This document shows, one piece after another, positions 16,342-24,869 of a stretch of 32,095 bases of DNA; the first letter of the stretch is position 1; each line of letters opens with the position of its first letter. The DNA comes from Micavibrio sp. GTDB lineage: Bacteria > Pseudomonadota > Alphaproteobacteria > Micavibrionales > Micavibrionaceae. The position numbers and the translations under genes were made by a program. Location: assembly GCA_002687495.1 (NCBI GenBank), contig NZAJ01000007.1:33219-65313 (forward strand), given 5' to 3'. Below the pieces are notes generated by a model that was not told where the DNA came from, searched no databases, and saw only the letters and a program-made list of their open reading frames with translations.

Positions 16342-16842
16342 TTATTGCGGTAGGAATGTCAGGCGGATTTTATCATAAGCGTTGCCTGCATCATCTTCAG
16401 CTATAAAATCACTATAGCTTGCCACGCCTTGATCCATATAGCTGCTGTGAAGCTCAATGGTTACATCTCGATTGACAGGATAGAAAACATGCATACGCGG
16501 GTCGCGCGGATATTGCATGCGCACTTTCGTCACAGCAGGGTTTGAGTGGGTAAAATGCGCAGTGATTGGCGGATTGACCTTTATGCTCATATCCATCATA
16601 TAAGGCGCGCCGTTAATAATAACATTAAAGCCGTCATATTCAGGCATAACGACAGCGGAATGATCGTGAAGCTCGGCCAGCTGATCGCTTTTATGTGCCG
16701 TTTGCACATGCGGTGTATTCATCGCATCGATGTCTCGTGGGTTTTGCGCCTTAAAATATAAAAACGCTGCTATTAAAATCACGAGAACATAAGCAATATT
16801 TTTATATTGCTGTGATGTTTTATTTTGCTGCCCCTCACTCAT
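16342..16842 (-). CDS. Unknown membrane-anchored protein
   Basis: This 166-residue protein is not recognised. A short polar N-terminus is followed by one membrane helix, IAYVLVILIAAFLYF (about 16-30). The rest, rich in His, Met and beta-strand patterns (FNVIINGAPYMMDMSIKV, MHVFYPVNRDVTIELHSS), should therefore face the periplasm. Histidine and methionine are frequent in the exported part, which would suit metal contact, but there is no recognisable motif. It starts 17 bases after the PhnA-domain gene stop and is the last gene of the argG unit on the - strand. Confidence 0.6.
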   Translation of the reverse strand: MSEGQQNKTSQQYKNIAYVLVILIAAFLYFKAQNPRDIDAMNTPHVQTAHKSDQLAELHDHSAVVMPEYDGFNVIINGAPYMMDMSIKVNPPITAHFTHSNPAVTKVRMQYPRDPRMHVFYPVNRDVTIELHSSYMDQGVASYSDFIAEDDAGNAYDKIRLTFLPQ

Positions 16843-16859
16843 ATAATTAATATATACGA

Positions 16860-17306
16860 TTATAGCTTTTTCACGAAGCAGCTTTTCAGAACGAGGCCTT
16901 TAATCTCTTTTGTACGGCAGTCGATAAGCTCAGGGTCATTGGTCAGAGATATATTCTTTACTGTTGTGCCGCGCTTCACCGTTTGCCCAGCGCCCTTCAC
17001 GTCCAAATCTTTAATGACAGTGACATCATCACCGCTTTGCAGCTCTGTACCATTACAATCAACGCACTTCACAGCGGCACCTTCGCTTAAGGATTCCCAA
17101 AGCGCTGGCGCGATCCCCCAATCACTCTCAGCCAATTCTTTCGCATCTTCTTCGCTCATATTCCAAAGCTCCAAAAGTGGCTCTCCTGCCTCCTCGCTAA
17201 AACCATTTAAGTACCAGCCATCGGAGTTAGGATCGAACTCGATTTCGAGCTTAACTATGTTATCTTTTTGGTGGCTAGCGGGTATTGATGCGGTGAGCTT
17301 GGACAT
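16860..17306 (-). CDS. PhnA-domain protein
   Basis: This is a 148-residue protein whose C-terminal 63 residues match the PhnA (YjdM) domain: LQSGDDVTVIKDLDVKGAG, TVKRGTTVKNISL and the closing VLKSCFVKKL. Before this domain a single CVDC pair (81-84) remains where PhnA proteins often have a zinc ribbon with two such pairs. The N-terminal 80 residues, containing an acidic helix (ELWNMSEEDAKELAE), are of a longer type. Despite the name, PhnA has no proven role in phosphonate breakdown. It lies between two unknown genes downstream of argG on the - strand with short gaps (18 and 17 bases). Confidence 0.8.
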   Translation of the reverse strand: MSKLTASIPASHQKDNIVKLEIEFDPNSDGWYLNGFSEEAGEPLLELWNMSEEDAKELAESDWGIAPALWESLSEGAAVKCVDCNGTELQSGDDVTVIKDLDVKGAGQTVKRGTTVKNISLTNDPELIDCRTKEIKGLVLKSCFVKKL

Positions 17307-17324
17307 GGATATTTCCTTTTATAT

Positions 17325-18047
17325 TTAGAGTAAGTTATAGGCTCTGAAGAAGGGTTTTGCAGACTCAACCTCTGCTCGTTCATGAAATGTTATCCCTGAT
17401 ATTAGCGATATACTACCATCTTGCAAAGGCGTTAAAGACGCACGCAGTTCATCACGGATATTTTTCTTTCTGCCGATTTGGTAAAACATTTCAGATATTT
17501 TATCCGAATTCCTTTCATTTTGCCCTGTTCTATTTTCTTCTTCCCCATAGGGCAGCTCCATATCTAATACATCTCTCAAATGATGATCAGCCTCAATGAG
17601 CTCAAGTAACTTTTTATGCGGGACAACGAGTGTAGAATGTTCTTGTCTGCCAAGATAAATACGGGCATTTGGATAAAATGACTTATCAATATGCACATAA
17701 TTTCCTGCTGTATGATTGCTTTTAGTGGCACGCAGTTTAAAGCTTTCAGAGAGATATTGAGGGCGTTCTGTCACATATGTTGCCGCTTCTAATCTCGCTA
17801 ACGCAAAACCCAAATCATTCAACGTTTTGGCTTGCGGATCATCGCCAGCACTCGAAATAAGCTCGCCTGACTTTCCCATTGTGATATTCAGCATTTCCAC
17901 GCGCTTGCCACTTTCTTTTGAAAAATCGGCAGCGCGAGGAATATCAAAAACCTTAGTCGGGAAATCTATGTCCAGCACATCGCGCACAGTTACTGCATGC
18001 GCGAGGCGCTTTAAATTTTCAATAGCTTGTGGGTTATACTCAACCAA
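17325..18047 (-). CDS. Unknown cytosolic protein downstream of argG
   Basis: This 240-residue protein is not recognised. There is no signal peptide or membrane helix. Segments such as AGNYVHIDKSFYPNARIYLG and SISLISGITFHERAEVESA alternate strands and polar turns; a conserved-looking His is in each, but no catalytic motif is identifiable. The start is a TTG at 18047, with an AAGGGA sequence 15 bases upstream, further than usual. The same frame is closed by a TAG shortly upstream, so the start is uncertain only by a few codons. It lies 24 bases after argG and is probably co-transcribed with it. Confidence 0.6.
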   Translation of the reverse strand: MVEYNPQAIENLKRLAHAVTVRDVLDIDFPTKVFDIPRAADFSKESGKRVEMLNITMGKSGELISSAGDDPQAKTLNDLGFALARLEAATYVTERPQYLSESFKLRATKSNHTAGNYVHIDKSFYPNARIYLGRQEHSTLVVPHKKLLELIEADHHLRDVLDMELPYGEEENRTGQNERNSDKISEMFYQIGRKKNIRDELRASLTPLQDGSISLISGITFHERAEVESAKPFFRAYNLL

Positions 18048-18071
18048 ATTCTTACGCAGTATCCCTTGCTA

Positions 18072-19319
18072 TTAAGCAGCTTTACCAAGCTTTTTAGCAG
18101 GTGTTTCGCCGCGGACATTTGTATTGTTGCGCAAACGCACAGCGTTGATTTTGATAAAGCCTTCAGCGTCTTTTTGGTTATAGCCGCCCTCTTCATCCAT
18201 AGAGGATTGTAGCGGATCATAAAGCGCGTTTTCAGATTTACGTGCGACCGGATAAGCGCGGCCTTTAAAGAGCTGGACTTTAACTTCACCATTTACAACT
18301 TCTTGTGCTTTATCCATGAAAGTCATGAGAAGCTCAAATTCTGGAGAGAACCAGAAACCATTATATATAAGCTCTGCCACTTTAAGGCTCATTTGATCAC
18401 GAAGCTTCATCACTTCGCGGTCCATCACAAGACCTTCGAGATCGCGATGTGCTTGACGAAGCACTTCACCGCCTGGTGTTTCATAAACGCCGCGAGACTT
18501 AATGCCCACAAAGCGATCTTCCACCATATCTAGGCGGCCAATACCGTGCTTAGTACCAAGCTCATTCAGCTTTTCGAAAACAGCCAAGTCGCCTGTTGTT
18601 GCTGAACCATCTGCTTCCACTTTCACAGGGATACCCTCTTTGAAGTGAATAGTGATTTCTTGCACTTCATCAGGCCATGCAGAGATTGTTGATGTGCGTG
18701 AATATACGTCTTCTTCGCACACTGCATTTGGATCTTCCAAGATGCCAGCTTCGTGGGAAATGTGAAGGAGGTTGTCATCTTCTGAATATGGTTTTTTATG
18801 TGTTGCTGTTACAGGGATGCCATATTGCGCCGCATAGTTAAGCATATCTGTACGGCCTTTGAAGCGTGTCAGGAACTCATCCATTTTCCATGGTGCAAGC
18901 ACTTTGATATCTGGCTTAAGCGCATAGTAAGATAGCTCGAAACGAACCTGATCGTTTCCTTTACCTGTTGCACCATGACCAACATATTCTGCGCCTTCTT
19001 TCTCAGCAATTTCAATCTGGCGCTTCGCAATAATTGGACGCGCTACAGATGTGCCGAGCAAATAGCGTCCTTCATAAATCGCTTGAGATTTGAATGTTGG
19101 ATAGATGTAATCGCGAACAAATTCTTCTTTAAGGTCTTCAACATAAACCTTGCTTGCACCCACTTTTAGAGCTTTTTCGCGCGCAGCTTCAAAATCTTCT
19201 TCCTGACCAACATCGGCGATATAGGCGATCACTTCATAGCCCTCTTCGATGAACCATTTCAAAATGATTGATGTATCAAGACCACCTGAATAGGCGAGTA
19301 CGATTTTACCTTTGCTCAT
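18072..19319 (-). CDS. argG: Argininosuccinate synthase
   Basis: This enzyme joins citrulline and aspartate using ATP, the penultimate step of arginine synthesis. The N-terminal ATP-binding loop AYSGGLDTS (9-17) is perfect. Other family stretches are [29 protein letters not shown] and the region with [10 protein letters not shown]. The length, 415 residues, is typical. AAAGGAG lies 11 bases before the ATG, and a promoter with TTGTCC and CATAAT is found just upstream. It heads a - strand unit with three further genes of unknown or unclear role. It is separated from both argH and the argCBDF operon. Confidence 0.97.
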   Translation of the reverse strand: MSKGKIVLAYSGGLDTSIILKWFIEEGYEVIAYIADVGQEEDFEAAREKALKVGASKVYVEDLKEEFVRDYIYPTFKSQAIYEGRYLLGTSVARPIIAKRQIEIAEKEGAEYVGHGATGKGNDQVRFELSYYALKPDIKVLAPWKMDEFLTRFKGRTDMLNYAAQYGIPVTATHKKPYSEDDNLLHISHEAGILEDPNAVCEEDVYSRTSTISAWPDEVQEITIHFKEGIPVKVEADGSATTGDLAVFEKLNELGTKHGIGRLDMVEDRFVGIKSRGVYETPGGEVLRQAHRDLEGLVMDREVMKLRDQMSLKVAELIYNGFWFSPEFELLMTFMDKAQEVVNGEVKVQLFKGRAYPVARKSENALYDPLQSSMDEEGGYNQKDAEGFIKINAVRLRNNTNVRGETPAKKLGKAA

Positions 19320-19346
19320 AGCTGTAGCGCTCCTTTATTTAAACCA

Positions 19347-19376
19347 ATTATGTTGCAACGGCCTTTTGTAGGACAA
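19347..19376 (-). promoter_or_regulatory. argG promoter
   Basis: On the - strand, TTGTCC (19371-19376) and CATAAT (19347-19352) are 18 bases apart. Transcription would start near 19340, leaving a short leader of about 20 bases. No leader peptide fits there, unlike at the argCBDF operon. Confidence 0.55.
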
Positions 19377-19400
19377 CTGGTTGAAAAATGAAAGAAAAAA

Positions 19401-19429
19401 TTGACTCAGGCCCATCACTCAATTATACA
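19401..19429 (+). promoter_or_regulatory. Promoter for the 110-aa unknown gene
   Basis: TTGACT (19401-19406), a 17-base spacer and TATACA (19424-19429) lie 28 bases before the start codon of the 19457 gene, back to back with the argG promoter. Confidence 0.5.
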
Positions 19430-19456
19430 TAATGCGAAACATCAAAGGATATGTAA

Positions 19457-19789
19457 ATGAGCAGCACAATAAAAAGTAAAAACTTGTTAAGCCTTGGCTT
19501 TGCCGTGAGTGCGGGAAGCTGGGAGCAAGATATTGATCTTGAATATAATGCCTATTTTTCCATGTCTTTCACAAATGCAAGTCTATGTGAGCAATTTGGT
19601 GACAATACCGTGTTTAGCATTGAAGAGCTCTATGCCGCTCGCCAAGAATTGAACAGGCACATCACCGAGATTGACGCGGATGTTACAAAAACAGCTTTAG
19701 GACGCAGCGCTATTAAAGAGCAATTGGCTCAAACTGCACAGATCATTGATGACACAATTCAGAAATTCTCTGGTCTGATACATCACTAA
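19457..19789 (+). CDS. Unknown small protein
   Basis: This 110-residue protein is not recognised. The first half contains aromatic-rich strands (WEQDIDLEYNAYFSMSFTN); the second half is helical and likely forms a long amphipathic helix (EELYAARQELNRHITEIDAD then AIKEQLAQTAQIIDDTIQKF). It has no signal peptide or membrane helix. The ATG is well supported by AAAGGA 7 bases upstream and a promoter. It is a single-gene unit divergent from argG. Confidence 0.65.
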   Translation: MSSTIKSKNLLSLGFAVSAGSWEQDIDLEYNAYFSMSFTNASLCEQFGDNTVFSIEELYAARQELNRHITEIDADVTKTALGRSAIKEQLAQTAQIIDDTIQKFSGLIHH

Positions 19790-19822
19790 ATCAATTATTT
19801 TTACATAATGTTGTATTTATTG

Positions 19823-19851
19823 TTGACAGAATGCTTATATAAGCGTTACAA
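19823..19851 (+). promoter_or_regulatory. Weak candidate promoter for the 64-aa gene
   Basis: A perfect TTGACA (19823-19828) lies 61 bases ahead of the start codon, but the -10 at 17 bases (TTACAA) is poor; TATAAG at 19838-19843 is an alternative with no good -35. Confidence 0.3.
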
Positions 19852-19889
19852 CACCTATCCATAAAACACGGACAAATAGAGGTTAAACA

Positions 19890-20084
19890 ATGAAAAGACG
19901 CGGCCCAACAATTCCAACTAACCCAATTACAAGCAAAGCTGATTTCTCGGTTGTAAATAAAGATCAACTTGCAGCCGTTTTAGCAGACCACGCTATTCCC
20001 GCTTCACAGCATGTTAAAAGCAAGCCATCAGATTTTGAAGAAAGTATTGCTCTTAGGTATCAACCAGGCAATTTTCAATTATAA
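19890..20084 (+). CDS. Unknown 64-residue protein with its own terminator
   Basis: This small protein is not recognised. It has a basic N-terminus (MKRRGPTIPTNPITSK), no membrane helix, and a helix at about 24-36 (KDQLAAVLADHAI). The start is convincing: GAGGT lies 9 bases before the ATG. An intrinsic terminator begins 10 bases after the stop, so it is a self-contained transcription unit. These signals make it more credible than length alone would. Function is unknown. Confidence 0.65.
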   Translation: MKRRGPTIPTNPITSKADFSVVNKDQLAAVLADHAIPASQHVKSKPSDFEESIALRYQPGNFQL

Positions 20085-20093
20085 TGCCCATAT

Positions 20094-20126
20094 AAAAAAG
20101 CGCTCATAATGGTGAGCGCTTTTTTT
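20094..20126. terminator. Intrinsic terminator after the 64-aa gene
   Basis: AGCGCTCA (20099-20106) pairs perfectly with TGAGCGCT (20113-20120) around the loop TAATGG, with five A's before and seven T's after. It ends the 64-aa gene (+) and, being symmetrical, probably also the PLP-enzyme gene (-). Confidence 0.9.
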
Positions 20127-20150
20127 ATCTCTTCGTTTAGAGCAGCCCTT

Positions 20151-21455
20151 TTAGGCTGCTTTTTCTTTGGCGAATACGCTTGAAAATGCATTATCCAAAT
20201 CAGCGATCAAATCATCTGGGTGCTCAAGACCGATAGACAAACGCACAAGGCCGTCTGTTACACCGAACTTATTACGAAGATCAAGCGGCACACCTGAATG
20301 GGTTGTCGAAGCCGGGTGACATGTCAAACTTTCTGAACCACCAAGAGAAACCGCCGATTTGAAGAGGCTCAAGGCATTGATCAAACGGAACACGCGCTCT
20401 TTCGGCTCATCCAAAACGAATGAGAATGTCGAACCTGCGCCAGTACATTGACGCTTATAAACCGCTTGATAAGCAGGGTCTGTGATATGTTCAGGGTGTA
20501 GCACTTTGGCTTGGATATAAGGGTTTTTCGCAATCCAGTCCGCTACTTTTGCGGCGCTATCAGCGGCACGTTCCATGCGGATTGTGAGTGTTTCTAGCGA
20601 GCGAGAAATCATCCAGCATGTGTGTGGGTCTAGGTTAATTCCTAAAGCTGAGCGTAGGCTACGAATAGGCTGACAGACTTCGCGGCGGCCACATACTGCA
20701 CCGGCAACAAGGTCAGAATGCCCACCCACATATTTAGTGAGTGAGTACACAGCCAGATCAATACCTTGCGGCACTGCTTTTTGGAAGACAGGCCCCATAA
20801 GCGTATTGTCACACACTGTTAATGGACGGTGACCAAACTCTTCTTCGATTTGATCAACCACACGCACCAATGCAGCAAAATCAACCATTGAATTTGTAGG
20901 GTTGCCTGGTGTTTCAATGAAGATCATTGCAAGGCGGCCTTCTTTTGCAGCGGCGCGGCAGCTCTCTAGCATACCTTCTTCATCTAGGCCATTATCAAAC
21001 TCTGATGTCTTGATGTTAAATTCTGGCAAGAATTTACGGATTAATGTTTCTGTACCGCCATAAAGAGGCGCGCTTTGTACAACGACATCGCCAGGGCGAA
21101 GATATGTCAGTAGCACTGATGAGATTGCGCCCATACCGCTAGCAAATGCGATACAGCGTTCTGCGCCTTCGAGCAAAGCGATACGATCTTCAATGATCTC
21201 AACATTAGGGTGATTAAAACGTGAATAGATTAGCCCGCCCACGCTATCGTCTGGAGCTGGCTTACGCCCTGCCATAATGTGGAAGAACTCTTCACCCTCT
21301 TCCGGTGTTGAATAGGCAAAAGTCGATGTTAAGAATACTGGTGGTTTAACCGAGCCTTCGGAGAATTCCGGGCTATAACCATAGCTCATCATCAAGCTTT
21401 CTGGCTTAAATTCATGGTCACCTATTTTGGTCTTTTTGTATTTCTTTTCGCTCAT
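20151..21455 (-). CDS. Cys/Met metabolism PLP-dependent enzyme (cystathionine gamma-synthase/lyase family)
   Basis: This is a 434-residue fold-type I PLP enzyme of the Cys/Met metabolism family. PLP binding is shown by YSRFNHPN (77-84), the phosphate-binding FASGMGA (104-110), the stacking Tyr132 in PLYGGT, Asp216 in VCDNT, and the Schiff-base Lys241 in SLTKYVGGHSDL. The C-terminal VRLSIGLEHPDDLIADL is typical. It is longer than the usual 380-400, with an N-terminal extension and an insertion around GRKPAPDDSVGG. Members include cystathionine gamma-synthase, cystathionine gamma-lyase, methionine gamma-lyase and O-acetylhomoserine sulfhydrylase; the sequence does not decide between them for me. 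A small membrane-protein gene lies 11 bases upstream in the same direction. Confidence 0.9.
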   Translation of the reverse strand: MSEKKYKKTKIGDHEFKPESLMMSYGYSPEFSEGSVKPPVFLTSTFAYSTPEEGEEFFHIMAGRKPAPDDSVGGLIYSRFNHPNVEIIEDRIALLEGAERCIAFASGMGAISSVLLTYLRPGDVVVQSAPLYGGTETLIRKFLPEFNIKTSEFDNGLDEEGMLESCRAAAKEGRLAMIFIETPGNPTNSMVDFAALVRVVDQIEEEFGHRPLTVCDNTLMGPVFQKAVPQGIDLAVYSLTKYVGGHSDLVAGAVCGRREVCQPIRSLRSALGINLDPHTCWMISRSLETLTIRMERAADSAAKVADWIAKNPYIQAKVLHPEHITDPAYQAVYKRQCTGAGSTFSFVLDEPKERVFRLINALSLFKSAVSLGGSESLTCHPASTTHSGVPLDLRNKFGVTDGLVRLSIGLEHPDDLIADLDNAFSSVFAKEKAA

Positions 21456-21466
21456 TGCTCTTCACT

Positions 21467-21703
21467 CTACTTGTATAAATTCTTAAGCCATATTTTCTTG
21501 ATTAATGGCAAGCTGAGCGTTGATAGCATATAAGCGCCTGCCGGCACAAGGGCATGTAGCCATGCTTGCTCGACTTTCAAGAGATGGAGATAAAAGCATA
21601 CAACGCCATACGTTATTAGAACGATGATAAGGCGGCGTGTCCAAGAGGTCTCCCACGCCTTGTCCGCTTCAACACGTGCATTTCTTTTTTGAATATCTTC
21701 CAT
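21467..21703 (-). CDS. Small membrane protein, two predicted helices
   Basis: This small inner-membrane protein belongs to a type common among proteobacteria but without known function. I place the start at ATG 21703 (MEDIQKRNARVEADKAWETS), with AAGGG 9 bases upstream, giving 78 residues; a GTG at 21745 would add 14 residues. The soluble, charged N-terminal 25 residues precede two hydrophobic segments (RLIIVLITYGVVCFYLHLL and ALVPAGAYMLSTLSLPLI). The C-terminus is basic (KKIWLKNLYK). It precedes the Cys/Met PLP enzyme by 11 bases, so the two are probably co-transcribed. Confidence 0.7.
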   Translation of the reverse strand: MEDIQKRNARVEADKAWETSWTRRLIIVLITYGVVCFYLHLLKVEQAWLHALVPAGAYMLSTLSLPLIKKIWLKNLYK

Positions 21704-21838
21704 ATATCTTAGCCCTTCATCATTGCACGCTTCTATAACACGCACGCTTATATGCCCTTATATCGTGGTAGCTCTTTTGCGCCTAAAAATCCAGATCTAT
21801 TAAAAAGCCGCGTATTTTCAACCCTATACTTAATAACT

Positions 21839-21867
21839 TTGACTAAAAGATATATTTTATATATAAA
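21839..21867 (+). promoter_or_regulatory. Promoter for the 137-aa unknown gene
   Basis: TTGACT (21839-21844), a 17-base spacer and TATAAA (21862-21867) form a near-consensus promoter about 35 bases before the gene. Confidence 0.65.
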
Positions 21868-21901
21868 AGTGCTAATTTAAACACACCTTATAAGGGTTAT
21901 G

Positions 21902-22315
21902 ATGTTTCTTAAACGTAAAAAAGACACCGCCGCCGAGAAGGAGCGCGAAAAATTACTCAAAGAATATTCTCGCGCTGCATTTTTACTCTCACAAAATATG
22001 CACTTTATTAATGCCGTGGGCATCGAGGGCGTGGGCGATAAAGTTGTTACGCAAACATCAAGTAAGTCTCAGCAACTTACATATCGCTTTAAAGTTAGAA
22101 GCGGTTTCGATATCACAGACTATGAATGCTCCGAGCAAGATTTCAAAGTTATGCTTTCACATACGGCGAATGCCGCAAATGATTTACGCGCCCTTGAAAC
22201 GAAAATAGGCGAAAAACAATTTGATAATAGAACTCAGAGAAATGCAGAGCGTGCATACCGCATTCTTCGCGATACTGAAAAGCTCGGGCAACTTGTTATG
22301 ATTTACGAGTCTTAA
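21902..22315 (+). CDS. Unknown small soluble protein
   Basis: This 137-residue protein is not recognised. Two adjacent ATGs occur (21899 and 21902); the second has AAGGG at a workable 5-base distance. The N-terminus is highly charged (FLKRKKDTAAEKEREKLLKE) and helical, a short beta region follows (QLTYRFKVRSGFDITDYEC), and the C-terminal half is helical (NAERAYRILRDTEKLGQL). It has a clear promoter of its own and converges with the end of argF 14 bases away. Function is unknown. Confidence 0.6.
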   Translation: MFLKRKKDTAAEKEREKLLKEYSRAAFLLSQNMHFINAVGIEGVGDKVVTQTSSKSQQLTYRFKVRSGFDITDYECSEQDFKVMLSHTANAANDLRALETKIGEKQFDNRTQRNAERAYRILRDTEKLGQLVMIYES

Positions 22316-22329
22316 GCTTATTACTCTGC

Positions 22330-23241
22330 TTACTCTGCGCCGATTGTCACGCCCGCATGTTTCATACACCAAGCAAGAATAGCTTTTTGTGCATGCAGGC
22401 GGTTTTCCGCTTCATCATAAATCACACAAGCTGGTGTTTTCAAAACAGCAGGTGAAACCTCTTCATTCTCATGAATAGGCATGCAATGCATAAAAATCGC
22501 GCTATCTGCTGCTTCACTCATAAGCTCTGGTGTGACCTGATAAGGCATGAATTTCTCGATTGATTTTCCTTCTTGCCCCATAGAAACCCAGGTATCGGTT
22601 ACGACGACATCGGCATTCCAAACCGCATCATTCGGAGATTCACGATAAGAGACATGATCATTGGCTATATCAGGGGCGATATCTTCTGGCGTAGAAATCA
22701 CAAGCTCGAAATCAAAGATAGGCGCTGCTTGCTCAAAAGTTTTCGTCACATTGTTATAATCACCAAGCCATGTGATCTTTTTACCTTGAACGCCGCCGAG
22801 CTTTTCCTCAATCGTCATCATGTCCGCCATAATCTGGCATGGGTGAGATTTATCAGTCATGCCGTTAATAACCGGCACCTTACAATAGCTCGCAAACTCT
22901 TCTAAACGCTCATGATCACTCATACGGATCATAATTGCATCCACATAGCGCGAGAGCACATTGGCAGTATCTTCTAGGCTTTCAGCACCTGAAAGCTGGA
23001 TATCACCGACATTCAAAATTACTGTATGGCCGCCAAGTTGCTTCATTCCAACTTCAAAGCTGATGCGTGTTCTTGTTGATCGTTTATCAAACATCATGGC
23101 TAAAGATAAGCCTTCAAGAATTTGCGGCGGGTTAAATTTCTGCGCCTTTAGCTCATGAGCGTGGGCGAGAATTTTCTTCAGCACTTCGGGTTCGAAATCC
23201 TCAAGATCCATAAAATGTCTTGGCTCTATACTCATTTCCAA
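22330..23241 (-). CDS. argF: Ornithine carbamoyltransferase
   Basis: This enzyme transfers the carbamoyl group from carbamoyl phosphate to ornithine, giving citrulline. Carbamoyl-phosphate sites STRTR (55-59) and HPCQ (133-136) are present. The ornithine-loop motif D-x-x-x-SMG (216-222) marks it as a true ornithine enzyme, not the acetyl- or succinyl-ornithine type. HCMP (252-255) is the HCLP motif with Leu to Met, and AENRLHAQK contains the conserved late arginine (281). At 303 residues it is normal for the anabolic enzyme. It is the last gene of the - strand operon and lies 12 bases after argD. Using free ornithine implies that deacetylation happens earlier in this organism's pathway. Confidence 0.96.
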   Translation of the reverse strand: MEMSIEPRHFMDLEDFEPEVLKKILAHAHELKAQKFNPPQILEGLSLAMMFDKRSTRTRISFEVGMKQLGGHTVILNVGDIQLSGAESLEDTANVLSRYVDAIMIRMSDHERLEEFASYCKVPVINGMTDKSHPCQIMADMMTIEEKLGGVQGKKITWLGDYNNVTKTFEQAAPIFDFELVISTPEDIAPDIANDHVSYRESPNDAVWNADVVVTDTWVSMGQEGKSIEKFMPYQVTPELMSEAADSAIFMHCMPIHENEEVSPAVLKTPACVIYDEAENRLHAQKAILAWCMKHAGVTIGAE

Positions 23242-23253
23242 ACTCTCCTACCC

Positions 23254-24450
23254 TTAAAGCTCGCCGAGTGTTTTTTCGATGATGGCGAGTGCTTCATCGA
23301 CTTCTGATTCACTAATGATGAGTGGCGGCGTAATTCTTAAAGTGCCCTTACCAGCTTGCGTCGCCATAAGGCCATTTTTCTGTAAGCCTGAGAGAAGGTC
23401 TTTAATATCAAAGGCCGTATCTACCCCGATCATCAGCCCCTTACCTTTAATTGCAGTGATCTTATTTGAGCTGCGTTTAATCGCTTCTAAGCCAGAGAAG
23501 AAACGCTCAGACATTGCATTTACATGCTCTAAGAAGCCCTCTTTCATCATCTCTTTCATCACAGCTGCGGCCACAGCGCAAGCTAGCGGATTACCGCCAT
23601 ATGTCGTGCCATGTGTGCCAGGAACAAGAACCTTACCGAAGCGCTCTTTTGCACCCATTGCACCAACAGGGAAACCTGCGCCCATACCTTTTGCCCATGC
23701 AGCGATGTCTGGCTCAACGCCAAAAGCTTCATAAGCATGTAATGTACCTAGACGGCCAAAGCCTGCTTGAACCTCATCAAAGATTAGCGCGATATTTTGC
23801 TCATCACAGAGTGCGCGCAGCTCTTTTAAGAATGCGCCATCGGCAGGGCTTAAACCGCCCTCACCTTGCACTGGCTCAATAATGATCGCGGCTGTTTTAT
23901 CACTGACAAGTGCCTTAACAGAGTCGATATCATTAAAGGTCGCGAAATGCACGCCCGGCAGATATGGTTCAAAGAATGCTTGCGAGTTACGCTTTTCTGT
24001 TACAGAAGCAGAACCATATGTACGGCCATGGAAGCTCTGATGGAAAGCGATAATCTCGTTACAGTGAGGCCCTTTTTCATCATAGGCCCATTTACGGGCA
24101 CATTTTAAAGAGGCTTCTACACTTTCCGTGCCTGAATTTGAAAAATAAACCAAATCCATACAGCTTGTTTCAACAATAAGATCCGCAGCTTCTAGCTTTT
24201 CCTTTGTTGCGTAAGATGCTTGCACAGCCATCAAGCGTGCTGCTTGTGTTTGCAATGTTTCAAGCATTACCGGATGGGCATGCCCAAGCGAAGCGACAGC
24301 AATACCTGCTGCACAATCTAGATATTTCTTACCGTCTGTATCCCACGCATAGCAGCCCTTACCGTGATCCATAACGACAGGCTGAGGATTATAAGTTTTA
24401 ATAAGCTTTTTAAAGCTGTCCTCAATAATTTTTTCTGCTTCTGTGCTCAT
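23254..24450 (-). CDS. argD: Acetylornithine aminotransferase
   Basis: This is a class III PLP aminotransferase that converts N-acetylglutamate semialdehyde to N-acetylornithine. Motifs include FSNSGTESVEASLKCARK (103-120), FHQSFHGRTYGS (136-147), IEPVQGEGG (191-199), FDEVQAGFGR (224-233) and the PLP-binding Lys254 in AWAKGMGAGFPVGA. The length, 398 residues, is standard. Its ATG overlaps the stop of the preceding unknown gene (ATGA at 24447-24450), indicating translational coupling; argF follows after 12 bases. Related enzymes such as succinyl-diaminopimelate aminotransferase share these motifs, but position settles the role. Confidence 0.95.
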   Translation of the reverse strand: MSTEAEKIIEDSFKKLIKTYNPQPVVMDHGKGCYAWDTDGKKYLDCAAGIAVASLGHAHPVMLETLQTQAARLMAVQASYATKEKLEAADLIVETSCMDLVYFSNSGTESVEASLKCARKWAYDEKGPHCNEIIAFHQSFHGRTYGSASVTEKRNSQAFFEPYLPGVHFATFNDIDSVKALVSDKTAAIIIEPVQGEGGLSPADGAFLKELRALCDEQNIALIFDEVQAGFGRLGTLHAYEAFGVEPDIAAWAKGMGAGFPVGAMGAKERFGKVLVPGTHGTTYGGNPLACAVAAAVMKEMMKEGFLEHVNAMSERFFSGLEAIKRSSNKITAIKGKGLMIGVDTAFDIKDLLSGLQKNGLMATQAGKGTLRITPPLIISESEVDEALAIIEKTLGEL

Positions 24451-24869
24451 GATACAAACCCTCTTGCTTTCACTTCCTCAGCTTTTATCTGATCAAAAAA
24501 AGTACGGAAATCTTCATCCGTCTCTTCAAAATACTTTTTCGTTACATTCTCTAATGTCGTTTTACAATCCAACTTATATTCTTTTTGGTAAAACTTAGAC
24601 AAATTCAGAAACAAGAGTTTATAAGGTTCTTTTCCCTCATATTTAATGCGAAACTCTTGTCGTGTGTCGATACTAATCTCTATAAAAATTGAATTTGTTT
24701 TCGCAAAACCAAATACAGTCGCGCTAATTGCATCTTCATCATTATCGTAGCTATCTTTAAACTCAGAGATATATGTATTTATTATTTTCACAGCCTCATC
24801 CACATCAACATCATGCTGATCCTGGACACCCTCTGTCGAACATTTATACCATAGGTGTTTTTTACTCAT
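24447..24869 (-). CDS. Unknown acidic protein inside the arginine operon
   Basis: This 140-residue protein is not recognised. It is acidic, soluble and mixed alpha/beta, with no cysteine cluster or nucleotide-binding motif; segments such as TVFGFAKTNSIFIEISIDTR look like a beta sheet, and NVTKKYFEETDEDFRTFFDQ is helical. It is locked into the operon on both sides: its ATG overlaps the argB stop by one base (TAATG), and its TGA overlaps the argD ATG (ATGA). Such double coupling suggests co-production in fixed ratio with ArgB and ArgD. A regulator, chaperone or subunit of a pathway enzyme are all possible, and nothing in the sequence chooses between them. Confidence 0.75.
   Translation of the reverse strand: MSKKHLWYKCSTEGVQDQHDVDVDEAVKIINTYISEFKDSYDNDEDAISATVFGFAKTNSIFIEISIDTRQEFRIKYEGKEPYKLLFLNLSKFYQKEYKLDCKTTLENVTKKYFEETDEDFRTFFDQIKAEEVKARGFVS

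Noticed and set aside
23279-23882. Open frames antisense to argD
   Set aside because: argD is unmistakable on the - strand; the + strand translations have no coherent motifs.
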